Notes under the pieces: model-generated
What the model was told of the DNA's origin: nothing
Databases searched by the model: none
Seen by the model: the letters and a program-made list of their open reading frames with translations, nothing else
Position numbers and translations under genes: made by a program
DNA from: Parietaria judaica
Lineage: Eukaryota > Streptophyta > Magnoliopsida > Rosales > Urticaceae
Assembly: GCA_954871525.1 (NCBI GenBank)
Contig: OX940862.1
Span: 40,168,232-40,232,231, forward strand
DNA length: 64,000 bases
Reading direction: 5' to 3'
In this document: positions 35,279 to 47,445 of the stretch, in pieces
Layout: every line of letters begins with the position of its first letter
Numbering within the stretch: the stretch's first letter is position 1

Positions 35279-37526
35279 GTGATTGAGGAGATCGGCCCGC
35301 ATAACGTGGTGCAAATTGTGACCGAAAATGCCGCGGCTTACAAAAAAGCCGGCACCGATTTGATGGAGAAGTACAATTTGTACTAGACACCGTGCGCTGC
35401 CCGCTGCATCGACTTGATGTTTCACGACATCGGGAATAGGAAGAGCATCGAAGAGACCGTGAAGGGGTGTAGACTCATCACGAAGTTTATCTACAACAAC
35501 GGTCAGGTGCTCGATACAATGAGGAAGACATGCAAGGGTGAGATCATCCGTCCGGGGGCGACAAGGTTTGCCAGAAACTTTCTCTCCCTCGCCTGCTTAA
35601 AGGGGAGAAAGTCCGGACTCAAGGCGATGTTTATATACGACTGGTGGGATAACTCCCCGTTCAAGAACACGAGAGAAGGGAGAGCCGCGGCCACATTGTG
35701 CTTGAGCGATACTTTTTGGGCTTCGGTTGACAATGCCTTGAGCGTGTTCGCTCCCTTGTACACAGCACTCCGGCTCGTCGACACCGAGGTGCATCTGACA
35801 ATGGGAATGGTGTATCGCTTGTTCGAAATCATCGTAGCGGAGCTCCGCGCACTTCAAGGAAAACAATGGGCAGTCGAAATTGTTGAGGCGCGATGGCATA
35901 AAAACTTGGACCATCCATTGCATACTGCGGCCCACTTCTTGAACCCCAGAATCGCCTACGAGCTATGCCAGAAAATGCCATCCGAGATGTCACCAGGATT
36001 TACGACCGGTTTTTTCCTCATGAGGACGTGACACATCTGGCGGCAGAGGTAAGATCTTACTTTAATTTTGTAATTTTACTTCGTGTGGTTAAATTAAATT
36101 AAAACTAACTTTCTATATGTGTATTATAGTGTGTGCGGTTTCGTGACGCTGTAAGTCCGTTGCGCGAGCGGTCATGCGTGGCAGCACGGAAGACTCTTGC
36201 ACCAGGTAAGTTTTATACATTGAACATCAACATGCTAAGTTTTGTTTTTTATTCATTTATAGTTGAGTGGTGGAGCATATTTGGGGGTCCGTGCCCCACA
36301 TTGCAGAAGCTAGCAATGCGGGTTTTGTCGTAGACCGCGTCTGCCTCAGCGTGTGAGAGGAACTGGAGCACGTTTGCCCTTATCCACACCAAGCTCCGCA
36401 ATCGTCTGGCGTATGCGACACTTGAGAAGCTAGTGTTCTGCAACTACAATCATAAGTTAGCGATCCGAGACTTGAAGGCGCAGTACGACCAGGCCGACAA
36501 AGCCGATCCGTATAAGTACCTCACGAAGTCTTTGACTATGGCCTCTGGAGGTGTTGACTTCGAGGATGCAATTGTAGAGTGGATCTGACCAGTCCACCTC
36601 GATGACGAAGATGGAAACCCAGACCCAGAGATCGCCATGGAGGCTCAATCATTCAGAGTTGTGATCAGCCGAGTCCTTGGTGAGCGAAGACTCGGTCCCA
36701 ACCCCGACCCTCCGGGGGTTCATGGAGGAGTTGACTGCGGCTCAACCGATGCTGGGGCTAGTTCCAGTCAACAACGTACTCATACGAGCAGTACTCACCG
36801 TAGTTCCCCTTCCCATACCCCCTCACAATCACATAGCGGCTGGGGTGGGGGAGGAGGTGACTACCAGGGAGGATGGGGTGGCAGCCAGAGAGGTACAGGT
36901 GATTATTACTATTTTAATTTTGTTGATTACATGTACATATGATTGTCAACTAATTTGTTTACAAAACAGGTGATACGTATCGAGGCGACCTGAACTACGA
37001 CCCTGCCAACATGGGATACATTCCCGACCGACAGTACGGTGACCAACAATCTCCTCAACAACAAGATGACGCATCTTCTGCTCATGTATTCTACTTGGGC
37101 AGTGAATATCTATCTCAGAGCGAGAACCCCGTCGACGAGCTGTCCGGGAACTTTGAGACGATGTCGATGGTTACTTCCGTGAGCACTCAATTTGCTACTC
37201 CGCACCCTGTGCTCGATAACGGAGTGTGGGCGCATCCCCAGTATCCATCTCGTGGCGTGTTTACGGAACAACACACATATGATTACCATGTGAGTAACTC
37301 CCGTATGTACTTCGAACCACATGGCTTGTTTTGGAGGACATATTGTAACATGCATTTGGAATCAAGTGGTGCCACGGGTATTATGGAAGCCCATATAGGA
37401 GATCGTCGTTCTTTTGAGGTTGGAGAAGTCGATTTGACTGTTAAGTATTATTTCTATCCACGCACTTCTTTCTATTATGTGTTTGAGTTTGAAATATTAC
37501 TATATGACTTTGTATTTGATAGTTAA
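35279..37526 (+). pseudogene. hAT-family transposase, N-terminally truncated and broken
   Basis: From a probable acceptor at 35278 the frame reads VVQIVTENAAAYKKAG and TPCAARCIDLMFHDIG (a DUF659-type segment), with a TAG at 35384-35386 in place of the Trp that normally follows LY. A 205-codon open stretch runs on from 35414 to 36031. After a short intron-like gap, 36255-36590 gives the hAT C-terminal dimerisation region (WWSIFGG, LQKLAMRVLS, TASASACERNWSTFALIHTK, LEKLVFCNYN), broken by TAG at 36331-36333 (Gln expected) and TGA at 36586-36588. A Ser/His/Gly-rich tail and an open frame to 37526 follow. The BED zinc finger is missing. The right tip of the element is at 37790. Inactive as a transposase. 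Confidence 0.88.
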
Positions 37527-37619
37527 GACTTGTTAGACTATGTGTCTATGACATTATATGTGTGTGTGTGTGACATTATCTATGTTTTGTATTTGAGGTA
37601 TAAGATATTATAAAAATAT

Positions 37620-37790
37620 TTTATAGGTTTTCTGTCGAAAAGTATCGAAAAGTATCGATAATCATCGAAAAGTATCGGTAATCGGTAAGCTACAGTATTA
37701 TAGGTCTTCCGTCGGTTAATCGGTAAGCTATTGATTAACCCGTCAAAAACAGTAATCGATTTATCGGTAACATCGGTGAGTTGAACCTTG
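37620..37790 (+). mobile_element. 3' terminal region and tip of the hAT element
   Basis: It ends GTGAGTTGAACCTTG at 37790, the reverse of CAAGGTTCAACT found at the tip of the MITE at 5949. The preceding 150 bp hold repeated ATCGATAATCATCG/CGGTAATCGG words like those of the MITE. The next 8 bp, cttattcc (37791-37798), would be the target duplication, but no partner with a left tip was found upstream, so the 5' end is lost. Confidence 0.8.
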
Positions 37791-37798
37791 CTTATTCC

Positions 37799-39295
37799 TT
37801 TATTAACCCTTAAAATTTTGTTGCAACTTCATTTTGAATCATGTGGGCACGCTAACAGAGTATGTCAATGTCACGTTATACGTTGATGTGATGCTACACG
37901 TATGACAAAATAATTAAAGGGTTATTTACAAGTTACAACTACAATACCTAAGTTGTTTTACGCCAAAAATATTATGTATTGTTATTGTTATTATTATTTT
38001 TATTTTTTTTGAATGGGCATGTGTTATTGCTCTACCTCTATTCACGGTAAAAACAACCGGTCACTAGCTACCCTTAAGCTGAATTGCCGTCATTGTCACG
38101 ACACGAGGACAATATGCTTTATAAAATCACTCACACAGCCCTCAAAACTCATAAAATAGAAAGTTCATCGTGAAAGCCATAATATATCCTAAAAGCTTTT
38201 TCGATCGAAAAACCGCCATATCAAAAAGGGCAAGAATATAAGCAATCGTCAAAAAGAAGGTTATATAAATGTTTTTTGATGAATAGATAATGTGAGATTA
38301 AATCTAATACTTGTAAATGCTCGAGAGAAAATTGTTGTAAAAAGTAGTTAGAGAGCGTCAAGTTCATTGCTTATTTCCGAGAGAGTAATCGTGAATGATA
38401 TGTAACCGAAATAGCTCTCCGTATAGTTGTTATGAAATCTACAACCTTCAATTTAAGTCAATTTATCAATTTGACAACAATCGGATTTGCTTTTCCGCAC
38501 GGCTTAGATTCAAATCACCCGTCGCAAAGGTCAAGCCATCCAATGATTCATTCAACAAGATAAAAAGCTCTACATTATTTATGCAAACACACCAAACGGC
38601 CATGGACCCCCTAAACTCAAAAGAAAATAAAGAGACCATTTTCTTTTAATTTGACCCTTCACAAAAACTACACAATATATTATTCATACATATTTATATG
38701 TGTGCTCCTCCAACTCTTTTGAGAGGTCCCACAAGCCACTAACACCAAAAAAGTATAGAGAAAAGCCCCACTAAGAAAGTGCCTTCATCATTTCCCACTA
38801 ACCATCCCCACCAGTGGCTCAAAAGAGAAGAGCATATTGACAAATCCTCTTCTTTGGCAAGGGGCAAAAAGGGAATGCTTCCATTTTATAAGGCATTGCA
38901 TTGACATCAATAAACCCTGATCTGAAAAAACAAGTCCAAGAAAGCAGCCACAATGGCATCTGACACTGATTGCATTTTGAAGCAACCAAATATGGGGGTT
39001 GGGATAGGACATGTAAGCTCTGGGACCCACATGAGCATCTAGTGTAGTGCAACTTTCTATATAATAATTAGCAACTAATACCCCCTAAATTTTACTCATT
39101 AGTTCATTTTCCCCCGTCAAAGTTAACTCTGGTGCATTTCCCCCCTTTAACTTTCATTATCATGACGAGGCAGAGATCAAGCCTAGGGGGAAATGCACTA
39201 ACAAGTTAAGTTCGGTGGTAATAGTGAGATTTACTCTTTTTTTTTTTTGTGGGAGTTGGGGTAAATTTGCATATATAATTTCTTCTATAGGTCGT
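37799..39295. other. Intergenic DNA 3' of the bHLH gene
   Basis: No gene seen. 39085-39205 carries opposing CCCCC/GGGGG-rich words (ttcccccgtcaaagttaactc; tagggggaaatgcac) that may be a small decayed MITE. The 3' UTR of the bHLH gene should extend into this region. Confidence 0.45.
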
Positions 39296-41180
39296 TTATG
39301 AAGGAGGGTTTGTCTCAGATTTGACCATGCTTGAGGAATCTGGTGGTTGGGAATGGTAGATTGCCGACGCAAGTGAGACTGGCATTATGCATAGAGCTTT
39401 CGATTGAAGGAATTGCATCGCGGAACCGACGTTTTCCTCCATTAGCTTAGCGACTTGTCGTTCGGTCCCGTCGTTCGACCATTTCTCCCAGGCGGGTTGA
39501 CTTCTTCCGCCGTCGCTGCCTTCTTCCTGAATTGTAGAAAGGCAAGGGCGTTTTTGTAATTTAGTGGCAATCCGTCGTGTATAGATAGAATGCGTAATTT
39601 TTATCGTGATTAATACCTCAACTGAGGATAGTGGAATGTCCGTTACAAGTGGTGCCACTGCACCAGCTCCGCCCAATCTACTCATGCTTAGAACCTGGAG
39701 AGTAGATGAGTAAATATTCAACAATGAACAGAGAAACTCTTTTCCTTCTTGAAATGATTATCAAAATAGAACCAAATTCTCATTTTGCATGGAAATTAGG
39801 TTATTAGTTGACCAAATCCTTCGGAAAGCACTAGATTTACGTTATTATTGCGGGTTTTTACCTTTACTTGAAGCCTAAGGAACTTCACATAATCCACGAT
39901 TTCGTCGAGCATTGCAGCTCTATCCGTCTGCAGAAGAACAAAATTAAAAACCTAACGTGATGAACTCGGGAAACGCAAACTAGCCTTACTGTGTAAAGCT
40001 TCAATAGAATCATGTCTCTGAAATCAAATACTAAAAAGGCTTTGAAAATACATGTCTAAATGAAAAGTAATATTCATCACAGTACTTGACACTACAAAGA
40101 AAAATATCATCCCATGTCCCACCACTAAGAAGTTGAAAATATGCAAACTATCAAGTATAAAACACGAGTTAGAACCACTGCGGTCAAACTCGTAATACAC
40201 GGTATCTGTGATTAGTCAATCCTATAATGATTTATTTTGATATGATTTAGATTTTTAATGATTATATTATATCCCACAAAGAATGTCAAAGAATATTACT
40301 CATTTACAATCTTGGGAAGCTGAAATAAGGTGTTCTTTAGAAAACTATGGTTGCTAAGAGACCTCTAAAGCTTCCTATGGGCGTTCTTTACCGCTACGGT
40401 AAAACAAAGAGGACGGATTTTACTATCAAACTATCCCAGAAAATGAAGAAACAGAATACATATACATACAAATAAATATATTTCGTTAGAAGCCTTGCAA
40501 AGAAACGATTTTGTTGCACAAAACCCCTTTCTCCACCTCTTCCGGTAAGGGGAATTTGACATAAAATTTATGGTAGAATCTACAATAGTTGAATATTTAA
40601 TGCAAAAACAGATTCCTTAATTAATTATTCGAAAAGTTATGAAAGTGAAGACATTTACTTTGTTTACGCTAGGAACAAGCTCCTGCAAAGCCCTGATTCG
40701 TTCGGCTATTCTTTCACGGCGCAACTGCACGTGAAAGCGAGAAAGATGCTTCGAAATCAATTTCGCAGGAATCAAAATGAACTAACAAAATTCAAAATCA
40801 AACATACCCGTTCAGCGATGCTGTGAGGATCAGTAGCCTGCCCTCGTCGAGCCCTCACTCGTGGCCGCATTGTCGGAGGATGGGGTGGCGTGGCAACGGA
40901 ACCGGACATTTGCTGGCTGTGAAAAACCTGATACATAAAAAGCAAAAAATTAATAAAAACCAAAACATCTTCGCGAAGGCACAAAAATCAGTATGAACTT
41001 AACGATCCGTTCACTAACTACCGAAAATTATTCCGATTATTTCTGTGAAATACCTGAAATAATCATAATGTCAAATTTTCAATTGAGCTAATACTTAAAT
41101 GTTGATTCATAATGAACCAGGACGAAGTTTGTCACTCTAGTTCTTCAGAACCCTTACGAGCTTTACTCTCCATCTCCATT

Positions 41181-41222
<42 letters not shown>

Positions 41223-41728
41223 GTATGTATGCAAACGAATTCAGCTTATTTCAGCACCACCGACTGAGCTAAGACTTCAAAATTGAATCACAAATTAGAA
41301 AGCATCAAATAATCTTTCAGTACGATCACGATCACTTGACATGCAAGAAAGCAAATTACGCATCGAAGCTCGAATTGAGAATCGGAAATGGAAATGGAAA
41401 AGTGAGTTCTCACGTTCTTCGCCGCCGAGCCACGGCCTTCAACGATGTCGTCGCGGAAGCGCTTGCCGCTTCCAGAAGCCTCCTCGGGCTTCAGGAACCC
41501 TGGCTTCCCCTGGTCGAGGCTCAGCCCCAGCGGAAACACCGATCCGTGAAACCCTCCGCCGGAGAGGTGTCCGGAGCCGTCGCCGGAGCTGAGCTGGAGC
41601 ATCATCTGCGCGCCGGGGGCGCCGGACATTCCGCCGGCGCCGTCGCCGTCGGCGGAGGCGAAGGTGGGGAAGCCGAGAATCTGGTCGAGGAAGTCATCGG
41701 CGGGAGTGTCGGAAGGATTGTTGGCCAT
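39296..41728 (-). CDS. UNE12: bHLH transcription factor, UNE12/bHLH59-like, 291 aa
   Basis: A nuclear bHLH factor; Arabidopsis UNE12 was named from a fertilisation phenotype. Exons: complement of 39296-39526, 39617-39694, 39862-39927, 40659-40724, 40808-40927, 41414-41728 (876 nt, every intron in phase 0, GT-AG). The N-terminal part (1-105) has DDFLDQILGFPTF, a Gly-rich stretch and VFPLGLSLDQGKPGFLKPEE, as in UNE12. The basic helix-loop-helix is at about 130-185 (RVRARRGQATDPHSIAER, LRRERIAERIRALQELVP, AAMLDEIVDYVKFLRLQVK) with H140, E144 and R148 as candidate E-box contacts. The C-terminal block VLSMSRLGGAGAVAPLVTDI, then WEKWSNDGTERQVAKLMEEN and IYHSQPPDSSS, is diagnostic for UNE12 rather than its LRL relatives. 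The length fits the family (310 aa in Arabidopsis). The TATA box and a GA-rich leader are upstream. Confidence 0.95.
41186..41224. repeat. (CA)n(TA)n compound microsatellite in UNE12 intron 1
   Basis: A CA run followed by an AT run inside the first intron. Confidence 0.85.
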
Positions 41729-41822
41729 GGGGGCGGAGGAGAGAGAAAGTGCATGCAGGGAGGAGAGAGAAAGCTGGAAGGAGTGTTTCAGTGAAACGGA
41801 GAGAGAGAGAGAGAGAGTATAA

Positions 41823-41830
41823 TTTATAAA
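41823..41830 (-). promoter_or_regulatory. TATA box of the UNE12-like gene
   Basis: TTTATAAATT on the minus strand, about 95 bp upstream of the ATG at 41728. It is followed by a CT-repeat leader (GAGA run 41800-41818 on plus). Spacing is suitable for a start near 41795. Confidence 0.6.
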
Positions 41831-42280
41831 AAGGAGGTGGCTTTTATGTTCGTTAAAAATGTCTCCCTTTTACACTAAAGGGTCTGCCTTTCCCATCTAT
41901 TTACGTTCCTCTGCCATTCTCGTTTTCGTTTTTTCATTTTTCTTTTGGAAAAAAGACGGGTCTCGTTAAATCCTCCGAGTCCTCCAAACAGGTGTGGTTC
42001 GACAGGGAAGAGTACTCTGCATCAAATTACCATTGGTCACAACCATGCGAGCGTCCTGATCAAGGATCGAGACTCCTTGATTACGTCCTGAATCATTCAA
42101 AAGAAGAGGTTAAACACTGGACGAGAAATACTCCAACCAAACAATATTGCATCTAGACTTAATAGCGAGTTTCACAAGAACGTGCGCGATTTCATTACAT
42201 CTTCTCGAATTAAGATAGAAATCTACATACCCCACCCGAGTAGCCATACGATGTATATTAGAGGTAATGGAGCCCAAATC

Positions 42281-42900
42281 TTAAAAAGGGTAAAATTTAC
42301 AATCTGACTGTATTCGAATCTTCAAACAGCCCTGATCATATGCCCATTTAGCTCCTCGACGGATAGATGAAGCCTCCACAAGTTCAGGAGACAACCCGTG
42401 CCTGTAGAAATTGATACCCGAAGCAAGGACTCGGTTCAAGTGATTGCGAGGCACTAGGCCAATTCCGCAGCCCTCTCCACGGCCATCAATCGCTCTGTCA
42501 ACAAAATTGTCTACACATCCCACCTCAGGGGGATTCCAAGTCAATGTAGATGTCTTGTCAAGTTTTTTTGGGTTCTCCGTCTTCTGGGCCGCCTTGAATT
42601 TTGAGAGGTAGCTGAGCGTCCCATAAACAATATTTTTTTGGGTCCTTAGTTTACTTCCGTTCATGACATTATTTCTATTATTCCAGATTTTCTACACCAT
42701 AATAGCAAATAATGCAGACTCACCCTGACTGAGCGAGGTGAGAGCCGATGACACAAGGCAAAGAGGGTCGATTTCTGGTACGAACAGGTTCTGAATACTA
42801 CCTAACCCTGCCAATTTCCAAACTTTTCGAACGCATTTACGCCCCCAAAAGCAATGCCCAACAGTCTCGTGTTGAAGATGACAGAGATGGCATTGTCGCC
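42281..42900 (-). pseudogene. LINE remnant, zf-RVT end and RNase H domain
   Basis: On the minus strand 42900-42670 reads WRQCHLCHLQHETVGHCFWG and later KIWNNRNN, typical of the zinc-binding region after a plant LINE reverse transcriptase, with a stop just before KIWNN. The following 127-codon frame (42664-42281) continues with TWNPPEVG, NFVDRAIDG, GIGLVPRNHLNRVLASG, LVEASSIRRGAKWA and IQSDC, an RNase H fold with its acidic positions. It is a different and older copy from the LINE at 21568. No A-tail or target duplication was found. Confidence 0.8.
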
Positions 42901-43124
42901 ATAGGACTACTTTGATAAATTAACACTCGATAAATTAATAACCTTGTTTATATAATAATTTTGTGCAGTCTGGATTCGGGCCTAACTAGCTAAATTTATA
43001 ATTCGCTAAAGTTATAATATAATAATTTTTTTAGAAGTATATAGACCCCAACTAATATATAGATTAATATTTCAATATAAAAATAATAATATTATATATA
43101 TATATATATTTATGAAATCATTAT

Positions 43125-43966
43125 TGTTGATGTATAAATTCGTTCCATATTAGAAATGATAAATTCACATTAATTAAATTTACGGTCTAAATAATGCAGA
43201 CCAAAGTACATGAATAAATATGATAATTCATGCAAATGGGTCTCTAAAGTGGAAAGAAAATTGAGGCTCATCAAAGAAGAAAGCAAGGCCCAGGTCCGCA
43301 CAGACTTACACGGCCCAATAACCTAAGCTCGACCCGCGCATAAATTGCCAGAAAGGGACCCAAGCAGAAATCTGCAATCATCAAAAAGCCTGAGCATAAC
43401 CAGTCAAAGCTTTATTCAAACACTCTGAAGCCGGACAAAAAAAGCGTCACTATCAGGATTCAAACTCCCATGAAACCAAGTCAAGTCCAATATAGCGCGA
43501 TTCTCTTCAGAAATGGCCCACGTGTCAGTTCAGCATTGAGTCAAACGCCGAACTCGGAGCCACTATAAACGTTCACAAGAAAGCTCAAAAGGGGCAGAAT
43601 TGGAGAGCCTATAAAAGCAAGAAAAATGCACCATCACACTCACACAAGCAATACCTGAGAGAAGAGTCTGTCGTAATTTGTATTTTTTAGAGTGTTTATC
43701 TTTCATCTTTTTCGTTCAATTGAGAATCGCGTTGTGGTTCCGGTTGATCTTCTTTTCAAATAAATAAACTTACAGAGGACGTAGTCAACTACCGCATTGG
43801 GACGAACCTCTCTAGAAAACCTCGGCGCTTTTACTATTTCATTTTTTCATTTTTACATCGTCTATGTATCGGCGACATGGAAGCCAAGATCCACGAATCC
43901 TTGTAGAATTCAAATAAAAATCCCATAAACAATTTTTTGTGACTATTGGTGTGTGAAACCACGTCA
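43125..43966 (+). mobile_element. 5' LTR of a Ty3/gypsy (Tat-type) element, copy 1, 842 bp
   Basis: It begins TGTTGATGTATAAATTCG and ends GAAACCACGTCA. A TATA box (TATAAAAGC) is at 43610-43618. The R-U5 part holds GTAGTCAACTACCGC followed by TTGGGACGAACCTCT. The same start, middle and end recur inverted at 61824-62706, which defines the family. Directly after the LTR, ATAATTTGGAACTGTCTGTGG (43967-43987) is a decayed form of the TTTGGCGCC...TCTGTGG primer-binding region typical of Tat/Athila-type elements. Confidence 0.82.
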
Positions 43967-44388
43967 ATAATTTGGAACTGTCTGTGGAAAATTTTGATCT
44001 CGCTAATTCTATCATAATTGACACACAGTGAGTTCACAAGAGAACCCCGTCTCCGACGCTCCCATTAAGGAAGATCCTGATCGATAAGCCGAAGGACGGT
44101 CTTTGAGAACCCAACTGCAAGAACAGGCGGCTCAGAATGAGGAACTGAAAAGGCAAATTGAATTCCTTATGAGCAACCGAGCTCGGCCCGAGCAATGGGC
44201 TTATTCTGCGAACGAGCCCGGGCAGAGTTCTGGGCAAAGGAATCATGAACGGGTCAATTTTGACTTCCTGGATCCTAACGATCCCCGAGCCCGATGAACG
44301 AATCTGCCACCACATCCTCAAAGGGGCGCGCTACCTGCCACACTGCCACCACCACCGACCACGGATGCCCACCAGTTCAGGATATCAA
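43967..44388 (+). pseudogene. Ty3/gypsy gag, N-terminal piece before the nested insertion
   Basis: Leader plus the start of gag: a Gln/Glu-rich coiled-coil-like stretch (LQEQAAQNEELKRQIEFLMS) and a linker, stopped by TGA near 44295. The reading resumes on the other side of the inserted solo LTR at 47446. No intact gene. Confidence 0.7.
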
Positions 44389-47300
44389 TGTTGGAACCCG
44401 GGATATTATTCCCGACTTCATTACGCTGAAATTTCCCTCCGAGCCGTCCCAGTAACATTTAAAAAATTATTTTAATGCGGAAAACTTGTTATCGGACCAA
44501 CGACACGGATATCGGGTAATAACCATTTTAACAAGACCCGATAAATATTACGAATTTAATATTTCATAATCATTATTGATAAACTAGTCAAATAGGAAGT
44601 AAATAGAAAGCATTAAATGGTTGTATTTATTAACTCAATGCATAAGGCCGTACCTCGGTTGACGTTTTTTGGCTGCGGACTCTGAAGTTCGGCAGGGCTC
44701 CGCCGAGGGTGAGGGAAACACCCATGATCTTCCGGGATATTCTCCTGGATTCCTTGCACCGAAGCGTGGGCTTCGCTGGCAGGACTCCATCGCAAAACTT
44801 TAACTAATGTTCTTTTTAAGCTACCGGAGAAACAACGTTCTCACTAAGCCGAACCGAAAAGGGAATCAGAAGCAAAAACTCGCAGACCCTAGAGAGAGAG
44901 GGAGAGCTCGAGTTTTTGCTCTGGGGAGAGGAGTTTAAAATGTGTAGAATGACTCCTCTATTTATAGGCTTAAGACCGTAACCGAATTGAAGATTTTCAC
45001 TCCAAAATTTGAATTTTATTTATATTTAAATACTTTAATTATTTCAATCCAATGGTTGAGATTTAATCTCATCTAAATCCAATGGTCATAATTAAACTTG
45101 TATTTAATTTAAATAAGAAATACTTAATAAATACAAAAACCAATCTTATCTTCTTATTTAAATATAATTCGAATATATATATATATATATTTAATTTCGA
45201 AAATCATAATTAAAAATAATTAATTATCTTAATCCAAAGGCTTAGATTCAATCTCATCTAAATCCAATGGATGTAATTAATTAGGGATTTAATTAAATAA
45301 GAAAGAATTGGTAAATCAAATTAACTAATCTTATCTTCTCAGTTTAATTTTGAATTATGTATATATATTAATGATAATTTCAAAATTAATTATCGAGATC
45401 CAACGGCTTGGATTAATCTTGGACCGATCTAATGGATCAAATTAATTCGGGATAAAAATCAAATATTCTAAGACTTGGTAAAAGCCTAATTCGATTTTAT
45501 CCATAATATTATCTTCGAATTTATATATAATAAATATAATTAATTAATTTCCAATCCGACGGTAAAGATCAAATCTTAAACCGATCTAACAAATAATTAA
45601 TAAGGTCAAATTCGAAAACCCTAAGCTTAGTCACCAAGCCTCTATTTTTCGAATTAGGGTTAGGTAAAAAATCAATCATCTTAATCATACGGTTGATATT
45701 AAATCATATCTGATCTAAAAGATAAGATTGATTTTAGGGTTTTTGCTAAAGTACCTAACTCTAGGTACTTATGCCGCAAATATAAAACCCTAACCAGGTC
45801 AAACTCGCGTGGGCTAGGTCATACAGGCCTACATCGAATTACACATGTAATATATATAATTAAATATATATTATTATTATTAATATAAATTTATTAATTA
45901 TTAATTAATTATTAATAAGATATTAATAATTAAATCCAAATAATTATATTATATTAATATTTTCTGATCTCAATATCACATATTAAAATTCATGGTGCCA
46001 CACCGTCAATTAAATTCGTGACATGTGATTTAATTTCATAATTTATTGCACCGAGCATAAACTTAGAAAATCCATAAATCACTAACCGTAAGTCGAAATG
46101 ACTTGGTTAAAAAAGAATAGTTGCTTAGAATTTAATTTCCAACAACATAGTGCTGATAGGAAATCTAAATTCTAACTTTATTTTATCAGTTAATTTCTTA
46201 TACCAAGATATGGTACTTTCGCCACACTGACGATAAAACTATCTGACGTCTGCCACAGACCTTTCAGTTTTATAAGTCTAGCCAAATGATTAAACATTAT
46301 CCAGAATGTATTTTAATCACGTACGCATCATCCGTTACGGAGCTATCTTGGGGACCATGGACCCGTATCACTTAAGCTCCAACAAACTGCTAGTTGTTCG
46401 TTAAACCTCGAAGTGATTCCACTATAGACCCGAGGCTGCACTATTTAGTGATACGGTATTTATTATTCCCTTTATATCAGCAGGGTGTCCATTGATACAA
46501 TCAAATTCGGGTTATTGTTCTTTCACTTGATGATTCACACATGAGCATGCGGTTTTTACTGTAATGCCTCTCATTGCATTTTCCTCCTTGACTTAGTCAG
46601 TAATATTATGAGTAATCAACTTATAGTTTTGATTCATAAGTTGCGCACGGGTACCTCTCACTTCTCATCACTGACAATCAAGGGAATCATCATGACTCTG
46701 AAGAGAGCTGTGTGATGCCCATGTCTATGATCAAGCTATCCTTACTACTGACTATCATGTTCCCAAAATAATAGTGCTGGGAACAACGGTAATATCTTGT
46801 GTTCTTTAACGGTTAAATCAAAGAACAATCAAGCTAGTAGCTCGGACTCAAGATCACTCAGGACTTAGAACTAGTATCCATTTGATCATCTATTTGTGAC
46901 TCAACTTCAAGTTATCAGTGGCGGACTTATATGATAACTTCTTGAGTTTAAGTCAGGTCCAGTTCAGTATGAAGACATTTCACACTTAATGCACTTCTAG
47001 TGAGTGTGACACACACACACATAATCAATAATAAGATTGTCACTTAGTCACATTAATGACCTTATACGATTAATGGGCTCCCACCCAGTTAATCAGTCAC
47101 TTAGTCACATTAATGACCTTATACGATTAATGGGCTCCCACCCAGTTAATCAGTCACTTAGTCACATTAACGACCTTATACGATTAATGGGCTCCCACCC
47201 AGTTAATCAGTCACGGACGTTTTAAGTTCATTTATTATGATTATTAATTTTTCCTCACATTGACTATGTTGTGATAATAATAACATAATTGCATCCTTTA

Positions 47301-47445
47301 TAAACTAAGGAAACAAACATTCTATTTTACTCTATTAGAAACTATAATAAGATTTAACATAAAAAATATCATTTTTATTCAATGACATGTCATAATCTTT
47401 TACAAAGGGATAAAATATCTTGTTTAAGGACACATATGTACAACA
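44389..47445 (-). mobile_element. Nested solo LTR, 3057 bp, with 5-bp target duplication
   Basis: Ends are TGTTGGAACCCG (44389) and GTACAACA (47445). Flanks are a perfect 5-bp duplication atcaa (44384-44388, 47446-47450). The host gag sequence resumes on the other side. A TATA box on the minus strand (CTATAAATAG, 44958-44967) indicates minus orientation, giving a U3 of about 2.5 kb. No primer-binding site or coding sequence lies within. Large LTRs of this size are known in several plant lineages; I do not assign one. Three 57-bp tandem repeats lie near its outer U3 end. Confidence 0.85.
47039..47215. repeat. Three tandem copies of a 57-bp unit in the solo LTR U3
   Basis: The unit starting cacttagtcacattaatgac begins at 47041, 47098 and 47155 and is nearly perfect (one taatgac/taacgac change in the third copy). 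The high identity implies recent amplification. It is possibly an enhancer-like U3 repeat. Confidence 0.95.

Noticed and set aside
38788..39052. Open frames on the minus strand downstream of the bHLH gene
   Set aside because: They start beyond the bHLH stop codon and show no protein similarity; likely 3' UTR or intergenic.
47037..47225. Open frame with three identical 19-residue repeats
   Set aside because: It is a direct translation of three 57-bp tandem repeats in the U3 of a solo LTR (57 is divisible by 3).
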